NCBI GenBank assembly: GCA_945870455.1 | Contig: CAMBSL010000003.1 | Coordinates: 1-56,417 of the forward strand | DNA from: Pirellula staleyi DSM 6068 | GTDB lineage: Bacteria; Planctomycetota; Planctomycetia; Pirellulales; Pirellulaceae | Reading direction: 5' to 3' | DNA: 56,417 nucleotides | Shown here: piece after piece, positions 44,913 to 52,719 of the stretch | Position numbering within the stretch: position 1 is the first letter of the stretch | Layout: every line of letters starts with the position of its first letter | Program-made: the position numbers and the translations under genes | The notes under the pieces: model-generated | Seen by the model: the letters and a program-made list of their open reading frames with translations, nothing else | Database searches by the model: none | What the model was told of the DNA's origin: nothing

Positions 44913-45097
44913 CCGACCAACCACAACGCCGTGGGAGCGATGGGAATAACAGGAATAATGAAAATCATGTTTCCCATTCTTCCCATAAATCTCCTTTGCC
45001 ATCATCTCCCTTCGCCCGCCTCTACGAGCGGAAGCTCGCCGCCCTGGAGGCGTTGAAGAAGTCGTTGCTGCACCAAGCTTTCACTGGAGAACTCTAG
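44909..45097 (+). pseudogene. hsdS: hsdS (type I specificity subunit) remnant 1
   Basis: ATG 44909 overlaps the hsdM stop. It starts MTDQPQRRGSDGNN and then jumps, after an H/S/N-rich segment, to FARLYERKLAALEALKKSL, followed by LHQAFTGEL and stop. The latter is the C-terminal coiled segment of HsdS. Only 62 of the usual 400 or so residues remain, so both target-recognition domains were lost in an internal deletion. The two ends show it descends from a real operon. Confidence 0.7.
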
Positions 45098-45122
45098 AAA
45101 TGAAACTGCGAGCGAGCTCCCC

Positions 45123-45336
45123 AGCCCTGCAAGGGCGTAATGTGATAGCCCGGGGTGAAGCCCCGGGTAACGCGTCGCAAAAAATATTCCAAGCCCTGAA
45201 AGGGCGACACAACCCCGCATCCACCAGCCGTTTGGTTGCGTCGCAAAATTGTTCCGCCCCTTCAGGGCGGGGAAATCATTGGGACGTCGAACCCGGGGCG
45301 TTGCCCCGGGCTATCACATTGCGCCCTTTCAGGGCT
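45123..45336. repeat. Inverted palindromic repeat block between hsdS remnants
   Basis: 45123-45168 and the reverse complement of 45291-45336 match over 46 bases with six differences. Each holds a GCCCTG-AAGGGC hairpin and a CCCGGGG...CCCCGGG hairpin. Two more GCCCTGAAAGGGCG-type units lie inside the arms (near 45193 and 45256). The block separates two almost identical hsdS 3' ends, so it probably entered or expanded inside the specificity gene. Confidence 0.75.
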
Positions 45337-45357
45337 GCCGAACCCCAAAGCCTCGCC

Positions 45358-45450
45358 AACCTCTACGAACGGAAGCTCGCTGCTCTGGAGGAATTGAAGA
45401 AGTCGCTGCTGCACCAAGCGTTCAATGGTCAATGGACAAAGAATAGTTGA
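45358..45450 (+). pseudogene. hsdS: hsdS 3' fragment, remnant 2
   Basis: NLYERKLAALEELKKSLLHQ followed by AFNGQ repeats the C-terminal HsdS helix of remnant 1 (LYERKLAALEALKKSLLHQ) with synonymous and non-synonymous differences, ending TKNS and stop. The frame upstream is repeat DNA. It is a second copy of the hsdS end or a second hsdS gene, now truncated. Confidence 0.65.
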
Positions 45451-45452
45451 TA

Positions 45453-46016
45453 ATGGACAACGATGAGACGCCCAAGTCCGAGATCATCCTTTATCAAACC
45501 GAGGATGGCCGGACTCGCATTCAATGCCGATTTGAGAACGAGACAATTTGGCTTACGCAAAAGCTGATGGCGGAGCTATTTCAAAAAGACGTCCGCACAA
45601 TCAATGAGCATATTCAGAACGTCTTTGCCGAGGCGGAGTTGGCTCCCGATTCAGTTATCCGGAAATTCCGGATAACTGCCGCCGATGGGAAAACGTACGA
45701 TACCCAGCACTACTCCCTTGAAATGATTATGGCGGTTGGATACCGGGTGAAGTCCCCACGCGGCACGCAGTTTCGCCAATGGGCCACGGCTCGATTGAGC
45801 GAATACCTCGTGAAGGGATTCGCCATGGACGACGAACGGCTCAAAAACCCACCTGGCAAAGGGCATAAGGGCTACTTCGACGAACTGCTAGAACGCATTC
45901 GCGATATCCGATCCAGCGAACGACGCTTCTACCAAAAAGTGCTCGATATGTATGCTACCAGCGTTGACTACACACCCAAAACCGAAATGTCCCAAGAGTT
46001 CTTTGCAACGGTCTAG
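45453..46016 (+). pseudogene. RhuM-family protein, C-terminally truncated
   Basis: From ATG 45453 (TTG two codons earlier is less likely) 187 residues match RhuM: EIILYQTEDGRTRIQCRFEN, ETIWLTQKLMAELFQKDVRT, NEHIQNVFAEAEL, VIRKFRITAADGKTYDTQHY, and YRVKSPRGTQFRQWATARLSEYLVKGF. RhuM proteins are DNA-associated, phage KilA/Bro-N-like proteins often carried inside hsd loci. Full-length members have about 330 residues and continue FFATVQNKL-like; here the product ends FFATV and stop. The stop codon overlaps the stop of the convergent SNF2 gene, so a deletion joined the two. Confidence 0.8.
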
Positions 46017-47833
46017 GCTGCTTTGGACTGAATCTTGGGAGCATTGAGCCCAAATAGACCGAAGATTTCTTTCTGGTTAAGACCAAGATTTTTTGGTGTT
46101 CCGGCTTCTGCAAAGAGGGTGTTAAACAACTCTCGCTTCTGTTCGAGCACGTCATGGATGCGTTGCTCGATCGTATCAAGCGACATCATGCGGGTCACGG
46201 TCACTGGCTGCTTAACCCCTAGACGATGCGCACGGTTGATTGCCTGATCCTCGACGGCTGGGTTCCACCAGCGGTCAAATAAGAACACATAGTGGCAAAA
46301 CTGCAGGTTTAAACCGACGGCTCCTGCACCGTAACTCATCAAGATCACCTTATTCTTGGGGTCATTCTTGAACTGATCGATGATTGCATCGCGTTTGCCG
46401 GATGGAATTCGCCCGTGGTACTCCAGCGGCTGATATTTGGCTAATCGCTCCTTCAATACGTCGAGCGTTTGGACCCATTGACTGAAGATAATTGCTTTTT
46501 GACCACTTGCAGCGATCTCTTCGAGATCTGCTTCGAGTCGTTCCATTTTGGCGCTGGATCCGGTGGCTGGATCAAAATTGCAAATCTGCTTTAGCCGCAA
46601 CACCAATTCAAATACATGATGAATGGTGACTGATTCACCCATTTCCGATAACTGAACGATTCCGTCTTCTTCGGCCGTACGGTAGCTAGCTCGCTGATCG
46701 CCCGTAAGTTCAAGATCGGCTGGCCGGAACAGCTTGGGAGGCATGTCGGTCAGCACTTTGTCTTTGGTTCGTCGGAGGATGTAATCTCGCGTCGCATTGC
46801 CAAGGGATTTCAAATGCATATCATCGCGCAGATAGCCTGGGGACAAAAACTCGAAGATGCTGACCAAATCCTCAACGGAGTTTTCGATGGGAGTTCCTGT
46901 CAACGCCCAGGAACGAGCCCGAGGAATCGATCGCACGATCTCGCTGGTAGTGCTATTGCGATTTTTGATACGCTGAGCTTCGTCAAGCACGACCAAATCG
47001 AAATGCAATGCGTTCTCTTCGAACACATCACGGTCTCGCATCATCAATTCGTAATTGGCAATTTTGACTGGGGCTTGCGGGTTATTCCAAATCCAATTCC
47101 GCTTGGCCGCATCCCCTTCGATAATCGCAAGAGGGATCTCGGGTGCCCACTGTCGGAACTCTCGAATCCAATTCGTAACGAGGGGTTTCGGGCATATGAG
47201 AAGTACGTTCTTCAATTCGCTCGACAGCAATAGCATTCGAATCGCAGTGATCGCTTGCATGGTTTTGCCCAAACCCATTTCGTCGGCCAGAATTGCCGCG
47301 GAACGAGGGAACAAGAAGGCGATGCCTTCCAGCTGGTACGGGAATGGCTGAAACGGAAAAGTCAGTTTGGCGGTTTGGACGATAGACTCAAGCGGTGGTT
47401 GCAGGACATAGTAGAGGCGGTCTTCCAGTCGAACAAGGTCGCCGGGTGGCCGAATGCGAGTGACCCTTGCGCGATTTCCTGAGGCTCCCTCATCCTGAAC
47501 TTCGTCGCTTTCAGCCTCGTTTTTTTTCGGCTTAACTCGTGACGGGTTGTTTTGATCGGAATCTTCTACCTTGGTTTGTGGCGCCAACCACTCGGGCGAC
47601 TCCGGAAATGAGAAGCCTATCGTTCGTGGCAGGGACTGGGACAATTGAATGGGCAGGACTTTCGGCGCATGGAATGGTTCCAGGCTCAGTCTGCCCTGCT
47701 GCTCATCGCAATTGAAAACGACGTCAAACGGGTTTGTTGACAGAAGCGGCTCGAAGAGGGAGATATCGAGGTCGTGAGCGAGCCAACTTGCATTGCTTGC
47801 TGTTTCGATCGTGCTCTGTTCTGAGCGATTCAT
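46013..47833 (-). CDS. SNF2-family helicase/translocase
   Basis: A 606-residue superfamily 2 ATPase. The first 150 residues are specific to this group (an acidic/basic linker at about 88-125). The motor starts at about 160: Walker A in ADEMGLGKTMQAI, DEAQ in LVVLDEAQRIKN, TGTPIENSVEDL (motif III), then the second lobe with FSQWVQTLDVLKERL and DRWWNPAVEDQAINRAHRLG (motifs V-VI). It moves along or remodels double-stranded DNA or protein-DNA complexes, not unwinding classically. It follows a small companion gene by two bases, so the two are one operon. Its stop overlaps the truncated rhuM remnant. Confidence 0.92.
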   Translation of the reverse strand: MNRSEQSTIETASNASWLAHDLDISLFEPLLSTNPFDVVFNCDEQQGRLSLEPFHAPKVLPIQLSQSLPRTIGFSFPESPEWLAPQTKVEDSDQNNPSRVKPKKNEAESDEVQDEGASGNRARVTRIRPPGDLVRLEDRLYYVLQPPLESIVQTAKLTFPFQPFPYQLEGIAFLFPRSAAILADEMGLGKTMQAITAIRMLLLSSELKNVLLICPKPLVTNWIREFRQWAPEIPLAIIEGDAAKRNWIWNNPQAPVKIANYELMMRDRDVFEENALHFDLVVLDEAQRIKNRNSTTSEIVRSIPRARSWALTGTPIENSVEDLVSIFEFLSPGYLRDDMHLKSLGNATRDYILRRTKDKVLTDMPPKLFRPADLELTGDQRASYRTAEEDGIVQLSEMGESVTIHHVFELVLRLKQICNFDPATGSSAKMERLEADLEEIAASGQKAIIFSQWVQTLDVLKERLAKYQPLEYHGRIPSGKRDAIIDQFKNDPKNKVILMSYGAGAVGLNLQFCHYVFLFDRWWNPAVEDQAINRAHRLGVKQPVTVTRMMSLDTIEQRIHDVLEQKRELFNTLFAEAGTPKNLGLNQKEIFGLFGLNAPKIQSKAA

Positions 47834-47835
47834 GA

Positions 47836-48465
47836 CTATGCGGCCTTGGTTGCGGGATGTGCTTCTAACAGGGCTTCTTCAATGCGTCCGAAAGGCTCGA
47901 GCAAATCTAGGGTTGGTTTGCTCCCGTCGAACAAAGCATCAAATGCAGTTGCATCCCCCGCATATTCACGCAGCGTTGTGACGTTGTGCCCGAAAATTTT
48001 GAAACGATGAAAGTCGTCGCGACTGATAAGGGGACGAGGCAATGGAGCGGCTTGGTCCTCTTGAAATTCAATGACTCCAACTGGGAGCGGGTGCATGTGC
48101 CGCAATGTCAACACCGCTTGAGTGTCCGCAAAAAGCACAGCCGGTACACACTTTGCTTTGGTGACTAACGCTCTGGCGATCTGTTCGCCACAAACAAATT
48201 CATTCAATGTGGCTCCATAGAGAATTTGCTGGGCGCGTGTTGGTTGGAGCGGAAGTGTGCAATGAAATTCAAGGGGTCGGGCGAGGTTGTTCACGATAAG
48301 ATAGCCACCAAAAAAACCGTGAATCGGATGGTGGCGGACCGTTAGGAAGCCTATTGAAATCGTTGTTTTTGGTTTATTTTCTTGCATGCGGATTTTCATC
48401 CAAGAATCGATCGGGAAGGGGGCCGCCAAGTCGTAGGACCGGCACGATAGCTTCGACTGAATCAT
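47836..48465 (-). CDS. Companion protein of the SNF2 helicase, unknown function
   Basis: A 209-residue protein whose stop is two bases before the helicase ATG. The first 25 residues are variable; the conserved-looking core is ISIGFLTVRHHPIHGFFGGYLIVN, LEFHCTLPLQPTRAQQILYG, then FVCGEQIARALVTKAK, with a hydrophobic pattern of a compact alpha/beta protein. An HPLPVG loop and an E/D-rich tail follow. It has no known catalytic motif. The tight coupling suggests it works with the translocase as adapter or inhibitor. ATG 48465 is chosen; an internal ATG (MKIRMQENK, residue 23) is possible. Confidence 0.55.
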   Translation of the reverse strand: MIQSKLSCRSYDLAAPFPIDSWMKIRMQENKPKTTISIGFLTVRHHPIHGFFGGYLIVNNLARPLEFHCTLPLQPTRAQQILYGATLNEFVCGEQIARALVTKAKCVPAVLFADTQAVLTLRHMHPLPVGVIEFQEDQAAPLPRPLISRDDFHRFKIFGHNVTTLREYAGDATAFDALFDGSKPTLDLLEPFGRIEEALLEAHPATKAA

Positions 48466-48672
48466 CTCGTTTGGTTCAGTGTCACCTGAATTAGCGGTCC
48501 AATCGGATCATTGGTCAAAGCCGTCCCAATCTGCAAAGATTACAAATGCCAGACTAGATGCTCGACTTTTATGCTCGATAACGACTATACTACGATTCAG
48601 GTCAACTTGAGAAAATTTGAGTCGAATGATCCGGATTCATAAATCACTCGTAGAACAGATTGCGCAATCTCT

Positions 48673-49137
48673 ATGTCCCACGATCCAGCTCAGTATTCGC
48701 CCGTATTCAGCATTGATGTGTCCGCAGAAGCTAGCTCAAACACGCCTCCACGTCCCGCGGAAGTAGGAGCTGCATTGCTAGCATTGACACGCCAATTGGT
48801 CGAGTCGCAACAACGCCAAAATCAACTGCTTGACCAAATACTGCAGGTGAACAAACAAGTGCTGCAAGCTAGCAATCAAGCCAACACGCAACGCCAGAAT
48901 GAACTCACTCAGTGGCGAAACGCTCACCCCAAGTTGGTCCGTTCGTGCAAACAAGCTCTAGAAACGCTGTCGACAGTGCAAACCGAGTTTTTGCAGAATT
49001 TAGCCGACGAAGTTGCAGACTCCAAGGATGGGCTTTCGGAAAGCGATTACGTTTTCACCGAGTTTCTCGACCGTTTTGGACCACGCATGGCGCATCTTAA
49101 CGGCATTTTGCAAGTCTTGAACCATCTGAGCGGCTAG
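48673..49137 (+). CDS. Small coiled-coil protein, unknown function
   Basis: A 154-residue protein, ATG 48673. Residues 28-70 form a long Q/N/L-rich heptad helix (LVESQQRQNQLLDQILQVNK), followed by a second helical region to the end (SCKQALETLSTVQTEFLQNLADEV). There are no membrane segments or signal peptide. It could be a scaffold or a phage- or secretion-related helical protein; no homologue is recognised. It stands apart from its neighbours and no clear Shine-Dalgarno was found. Confidence 0.5.
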   Translation: MSHDPAQYSPVFSIDVSAEASSNTPPRPAEVGAALLALTRQLVESQQRQNQLLDQILQVNKQVLQASNQANTQRQNELTQWRNAHPKLVRSCKQALETLSTVQTEFLQNLADEVADSKDGLSESDYVFTEFLDRFGPRMAHLNGILQVLNHLSG

Positions 49138-49254
49138 TTCGGGCTCGTTAGATCGGGCTCGCTTTAGTCTGGGCTAATTGGATTTTGCGATTTGTGATAA
49201 AATCGAGCTGCAAGAATTTGCTCATCTTTACGACCACCATTCCATTATCCATCA

Positions 49255-49932
49255 ATGACGATTGAAACAAGGGTTGTGTTGCCCGGCCCAAACGAAAATA
49301 CGGTGCGCACCCAGGATGGCAAGGTTATTCCGACACCCTCCGGCTGGGAACTACTGCCGCCCGGCGATGCAGGCTTGACCAGACGGGTTAAGGCAGCAGG
49401 GCCAACATGGACCGTACAAGAGAAAAAAGGCCGTCGAACGTTTTCCAAGGGGGTATGGGCGCCAACCGAAACCATCCTTTCCATCCGTATTGACCTCGTT
49501 CACGAACGCTCGACCGAATCGTACGCTAAGCGAAAAATTGCGGATGCCAACCGACGAGAGAAAAAACAGTCTGAATATGTAGAAGATTTTGGGGCCGCCG
49601 TTGTCGATTTCCTCAATTTCGCGTCTTGTTACTCGGACCTTGCGGTAAAACTATCCGCCGCGGTCACTACCCATGCAACCCCGGTCGGAAGCGGGACCGT
49701 GGCCAGAACGGAACGTATCCCCATCGAGCAACGAGCGGAATCGGCTGTGATCGCTTGGATGCGTCACCAGACAACCGCATACGACGATCTCAAAATCGCG
49801 CGTGTGAAGGGCAAACGGCGCGAAGTCCGCCGCGAGTTGGCCGAGCAGTCTCGTCTGCTGCTCAACGATTATCGAAGAGGTCATTCTGTGGACAAAACGC
49901 ATTGCCCGCTTCGAAAGGCATTAGAAGGATAA
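49255..49932 (+). CDS. DUF2293-domain protein
   Basis: A 225-residue basic cytoplasmic protein. The first 80 residues are a beta-rich region (GPTWTVQEKKGRRTFSKGVWAP). A charged helix follows, and then the DUF2293 domain at about 160-225: RAESAVIAWMRHQTTAYDDL followed by KGKRREVRRELAEQSRLLL. The domain's biochemical role is not known; basic residues suggest nucleic acid or ribosome contact. The gene stops two bases before pgl, so they are probably translated together. Confidence 0.8.
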   Translation: MTIETRVVLPGPNENTVRTQDGKVIPTPSGWELLPPGDAGLTRRVKAAGPTWTVQEKKGRRTFSKGVWAPTETILSIRIDLVHERSTESYAKRKIADANRREKKQSEYVEDFGAAVVDFLNFASCYSDLAVKLSAAVTTHATPVGSGTVARTERIPIEQRAESAVIAWMRHQTTAYDDLKIARVKGKRREVRRELAEQSRLLLNDYRRGHSVDKTHCPLRKALEG

Positions 49933-49934
49933 AT

Positions 49935-50702
49935 ATGTACCACCAGACGGTTGTCAAACCAAACGCCGAGGAGGTTGCGATTGCAGCAACTGAGTGGCTA
50001 ATCGAAACGATTCAAGAGTGCCTAGCCGCGCGCGGTCAGTGTAGCATCGCGTTATCAGGCGGCTCTACGCCCAAGCGACTCTACCAGCTCATCGCCGAGA
50101 ATGAAACCGAGAGTCTAGATTGGTCGCAAGTGACCTTGATCTGGGGGGATGAACGCAATGTTCCGCCGGAGCACGTGGACAGCAATTACAACATGGTCCG
50201 CGAAGCATGGTTCGATCGGCTTGACCCCAAAAAAAATCCCAAGTCCATACCGCGTATTCTGCAGGTAGGGATCGACGTCAAAGCCCCAGAGAGAGCTGCT
50301 GCTAGATACGAAGAACAACTCAAGGAACTGCTTATCAGCGATGACGAACGCGATGACGCCGACATTCCGCTAATCGATATTGTATTGCTCGGATTAGGAG
50401 ACGACGCTCACACAGCGTCTCTCTTTCCCGAGACCGAAGCATTAAAAGAGTCGAACCGACTCTTTGTGGCGAACTTTATCCCTAAGTTTTCAGCCTACCG
50501 ACTCACCCTTACTGCACCCATTATCAACGCCGCGAGAAATGTTGCTTTTCTTGTTTGCGGTGCATCGAAGCGACCCGCAGTGGATGTTGTCATGCATGGT
50601 CCACGTCATCCCGACGAGTACCCTGCTCAATTGATCGAACCTAAGCTCGGTCGCTTGTGGTGGTTCCTCGACGCAGCCGCAGCCTCCGAAGTACTGAAAT
50701 AA
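49935..50702 (+). CDS. pgl: 6-Phosphogluconolactonase
   Basis: A 255-residue enzyme of the oxidative pentose phosphate pathway. MYHQTVVKPNAEEVAIAA begins at ATG 49935; the frame extends far upstream (to 49626) but that part overlaps the DUF2293 gene and is not homologous. Landmarks: ALSGGSTPKRLYQLI, WGDERNVPPEHVDSNYNM, LLGLGDDAHTASLFP and the VVMHGPRHPDEYPAQL tail, all typical of SugarP_isomerase-fold Pgl. Two bases separate it from the preceding gene. No zwf or gnd is adjacent. Confidence 0.93.
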   Translation: MYHQTVVKPNAEEVAIAATEWLIETIQECLAARGQCSIALSGGSTPKRLYQLIAENETESLDWSQVTLIWGDERNVPPEHVDSNYNMVREAWFDRLDPKKNPKSIPRILQVGIDVKAPERAAARYEEQLKELLISDDERDDADIPLIDIVLLGLGDDAHTASLFPETEALKESNRLFVANFIPKFSAYRLTLTAPIINAARNVAFLVCGASKRPAVDVVMHGPRHPDEYPAQLIEPKLGRLWWFLDAAAASEVLK

Positions 50703-50719
50703 CTAGAATACGGAAACAC

Positions 50720-52696
50720 ATGTCCGAAGAATTAAATTCCACATCGCCTACCGAGTCGCTGAGTCCGTCATTCGGTGGACTGCGAGTTGCCGCGTTGGAA
50801 AGTAGGCGCCGAGATGATTTCGCTCGACTGATCGAACGGTTTGGTGGCGTGCCGTTTGTAAGTCCATCGATGCGCGAAATTCCGATCGAAAAGAACAAAG
50901 AAGCTGTCGACTTTGCTTATCGGGTCATCACCGGTGAAATCGGTGCGGTCATTTTTTTAACCGGGGTTGGATTCAAACAATTGATCACTGCCATTGAACC
51001 CCACGTCGACAAACAGCGATTTCTCGATGCCCTGTCGGACATTCCAACGCTAGCTCGGGGTCCCAAGCCGGTTGCCGCCATGCGTGAGCTCGGACTACAA
51101 CCAACACACCGAGCCCCAGAGCCAAACACATGGCGAGAAGTCCTGCAAACGATCGATCAACATTTGCCCATTTCGAACTTGACCGTTGGACTCCAGGAAT
51201 ACGGGATCACCAATCACTCCTTAGTAGGCGGCCTGGAAGCCCGCGGAGCTCGTGTTACCACCGTACGCGTCTACCAGTGGGACTTGCCGGAGGACACGAA
51301 ACCGCTCGAAGAGAACATTCGAGCCATTGTTCGTGGCGAACGAGATTGCTTGTTATTCACAAGCGCCCACCAAGCGGTCAATTTGCTTCGCATTGCAACC
51401 GCCCTCGATTGTGAATCGGACCTGCGTTCTGCTTTGCAAAGCATGGTCGTTGCCTCGATAGGTCCAACCACTTCGGAGATGCTGCAACATTTGGATATTC
51501 CGATCGACCTCGAGCCCGACCACCCGAAAATGGGACACTTGGTACAGGCGTCCGCAGAAAAGGGACCGCGTATCCTGAAAGCGAAACGCTTTGCAAGAAG
51601 CCCTCGTCCAACCATGCATGATGATGTGAAAAAAGGTCCAATCGACCCACACCAAGCATCGCTTCAAGAAAGCTGTTTCATGAAGGCTTGCTATCGCCAA
51701 CCATCGGACGTGACCCCCGTTTGGTTGATGCGACAAGCTGGACGCTATATGGCCGAGTACCGAGCGGTTCGAGAAAAGGTATCGTTCCTCGAACTTTGCA
51801 AGAATTCTGCTTTGTGCGCCGAAGTGATGGTTACGGCGGTCGACAAACTGGGAGTGGATGCTGCGATCATCTTCTCCGATCTTTTGCCCATACTGGAACC
51901 GATGGGATTCCAATTAGAATTCACCACCGGCGATGGACCGGTCATCCATAACCCAATTCGCACTCCGAAAGACGTGGATCGTGTGCGGTTGCTGGAGAAT
52001 ATGGATGCGTTGCAGTTTGTTCCAGATACGGTTCGCGCAACCCGAGCAAGTTTGCCCACAAAGATACCTGTCATCGGCTTTTCAGGATCCCCTTTTACGT
52101 TAGCCAGTTACATGATCGAAGGTGGCGGTTCGCGGAACTACATCCATACCAAGACTCTCATGTACACCGACCCGGTGGCTTGGAAAGTACTGATGAGCAA
52201 ACTGGTGGACTCGATCGCGTTGTATCTCAACTCGCAAATCGCCGCAGGAGCCCAGTGCGTTCAATTGTTTGATTCCTGGGCTGGCTGTCTTTCGCCCAAC
52301 GAGTATCGAACCCGCATTCTTCCGCACATGCATCAGCTCCTGGACTCGATCGTGCCAGGAGTGCCTGTCATCAACTTTGCAACGGGGAATCCAATGCTCA
52401 CCTCGCTATTGCGTGGGGATAGCCGAACCGTTGTGGGCTTGGACTGGCGGGTACCGCTCGACGTGGGTTGGGATATGGCAGGAAACGATCGAGCGGTTCA
52501 AGGAAACCTCGATCCCATCGTTTTGTTCGCGGACTTGGAAACGATACGCGACCAAGTTCATTACGTGCTTTCGCAAGCGTCCGGGCGCCCCGGGCATATC
52601 TTCAATCTTGGGCACGGGATTTTGCCTGGGACTCCTGTCGACAATGTCATAGCGCTCGTGGATATGGTCCACGAGCTGAGCGACCGCCGCAGTTAG
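50720..52696 (+). CDS. hemDE: Uroporphyrinogen-III synthase / uroporphyrinogen decarboxylase fusion
   Basis: One 658-residue frame joins two successive enzymes of haem synthesis. Residues 20-285 are HemD: LRVAALESRRRDDFARLIE, IFLTGVGFKQL, EYGITNHSLVGGLEARGA, LLFTSAHQAVNLL, ASIGPTTSEMLQ. Residues 286-318 are a K/R/P linker. Residues 319-658 are HemE: VWLMRQAGRYMAEYR with R338 and R342, D387 in IIFSDLLP, Y464 in FTLASYMIEGGGSRNY, H632 in FNLGHGILPGTP, all catalytic or substrate residues of UroD. No stop or start separates them; a possible internal ATG (51680) has no SD. ATG 50720 is preferred over 50657. It would make uroporphyrinogen III and then coproporphyrinogen III without release. Confidence 0.92.
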   Translation: MSEELNSTSPTESLSPSFGGLRVAALESRRRDDFARLIERFGGVPFVSPSMREIPIEKNKEAVDFAYRVITGEIGAVIFLTGVGFKQLITAIEPHVDKQRFLDALSDIPTLARGPKPVAAMRELGLQPTHRAPEPNTWREVLQTIDQHLPISNLTVGLQEYGITNHSLVGGLEARGARVTTVRVYQWDLPEDTKPLEENIRAIVRGERDCLLFTSAHQAVNLLRIATALDCESDLRSALQSMVVASIGPTTSEMLQHLDIPIDLEPDHPKMGHLVQASAEKGPRILKAKRFARSPRPTMHDDVKKGPIDPHQASLQESCFMKACYRQPSDVTPVWLMRQAGRYMAEYRAVREKVSFLELCKNSALCAEVMVTAVDKLGVDAAIIFSDLLPILEPMGFQLEFTTGDGPVIHNPIRTPKDVDRVRLLENMDALQFVPDTVRATRASLPTKIPVIGFSGSPFTLASYMIEGGGSRNYIHTKTLMYTDPVAWKVLMSKLVDSIALYLNSQIAAGAQCVQLFDSWAGCLSPNEYRTRILPHMHQLLDSIVPGVPVINFATGNPMLTSLLRGDSRTVVGLDWRVPLDVGWDMAGNDRAVQGNLDPIVLFADLETIRDQVHYVLSQASGRPGHIFNLGHGILPGTPVDNVIALVDMVHELSDRRS

Positions 52697-52719
52697 TCTG
52701 GATATCAACAGCAAATCCT

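Noticed and set aside
49626-49934. N-terminal extension of 6-phosphogluconolactonase
   Set aside because: It overlaps the DUF2293 gene, is not homologous to Pgl, and a good family start exists at 49935.
52468-52719. N-terminal extension of the ketosynthase
   Set aside because: It lies over the hemE coding region in another frame; the family starts at MLFNNVSLL (52720).
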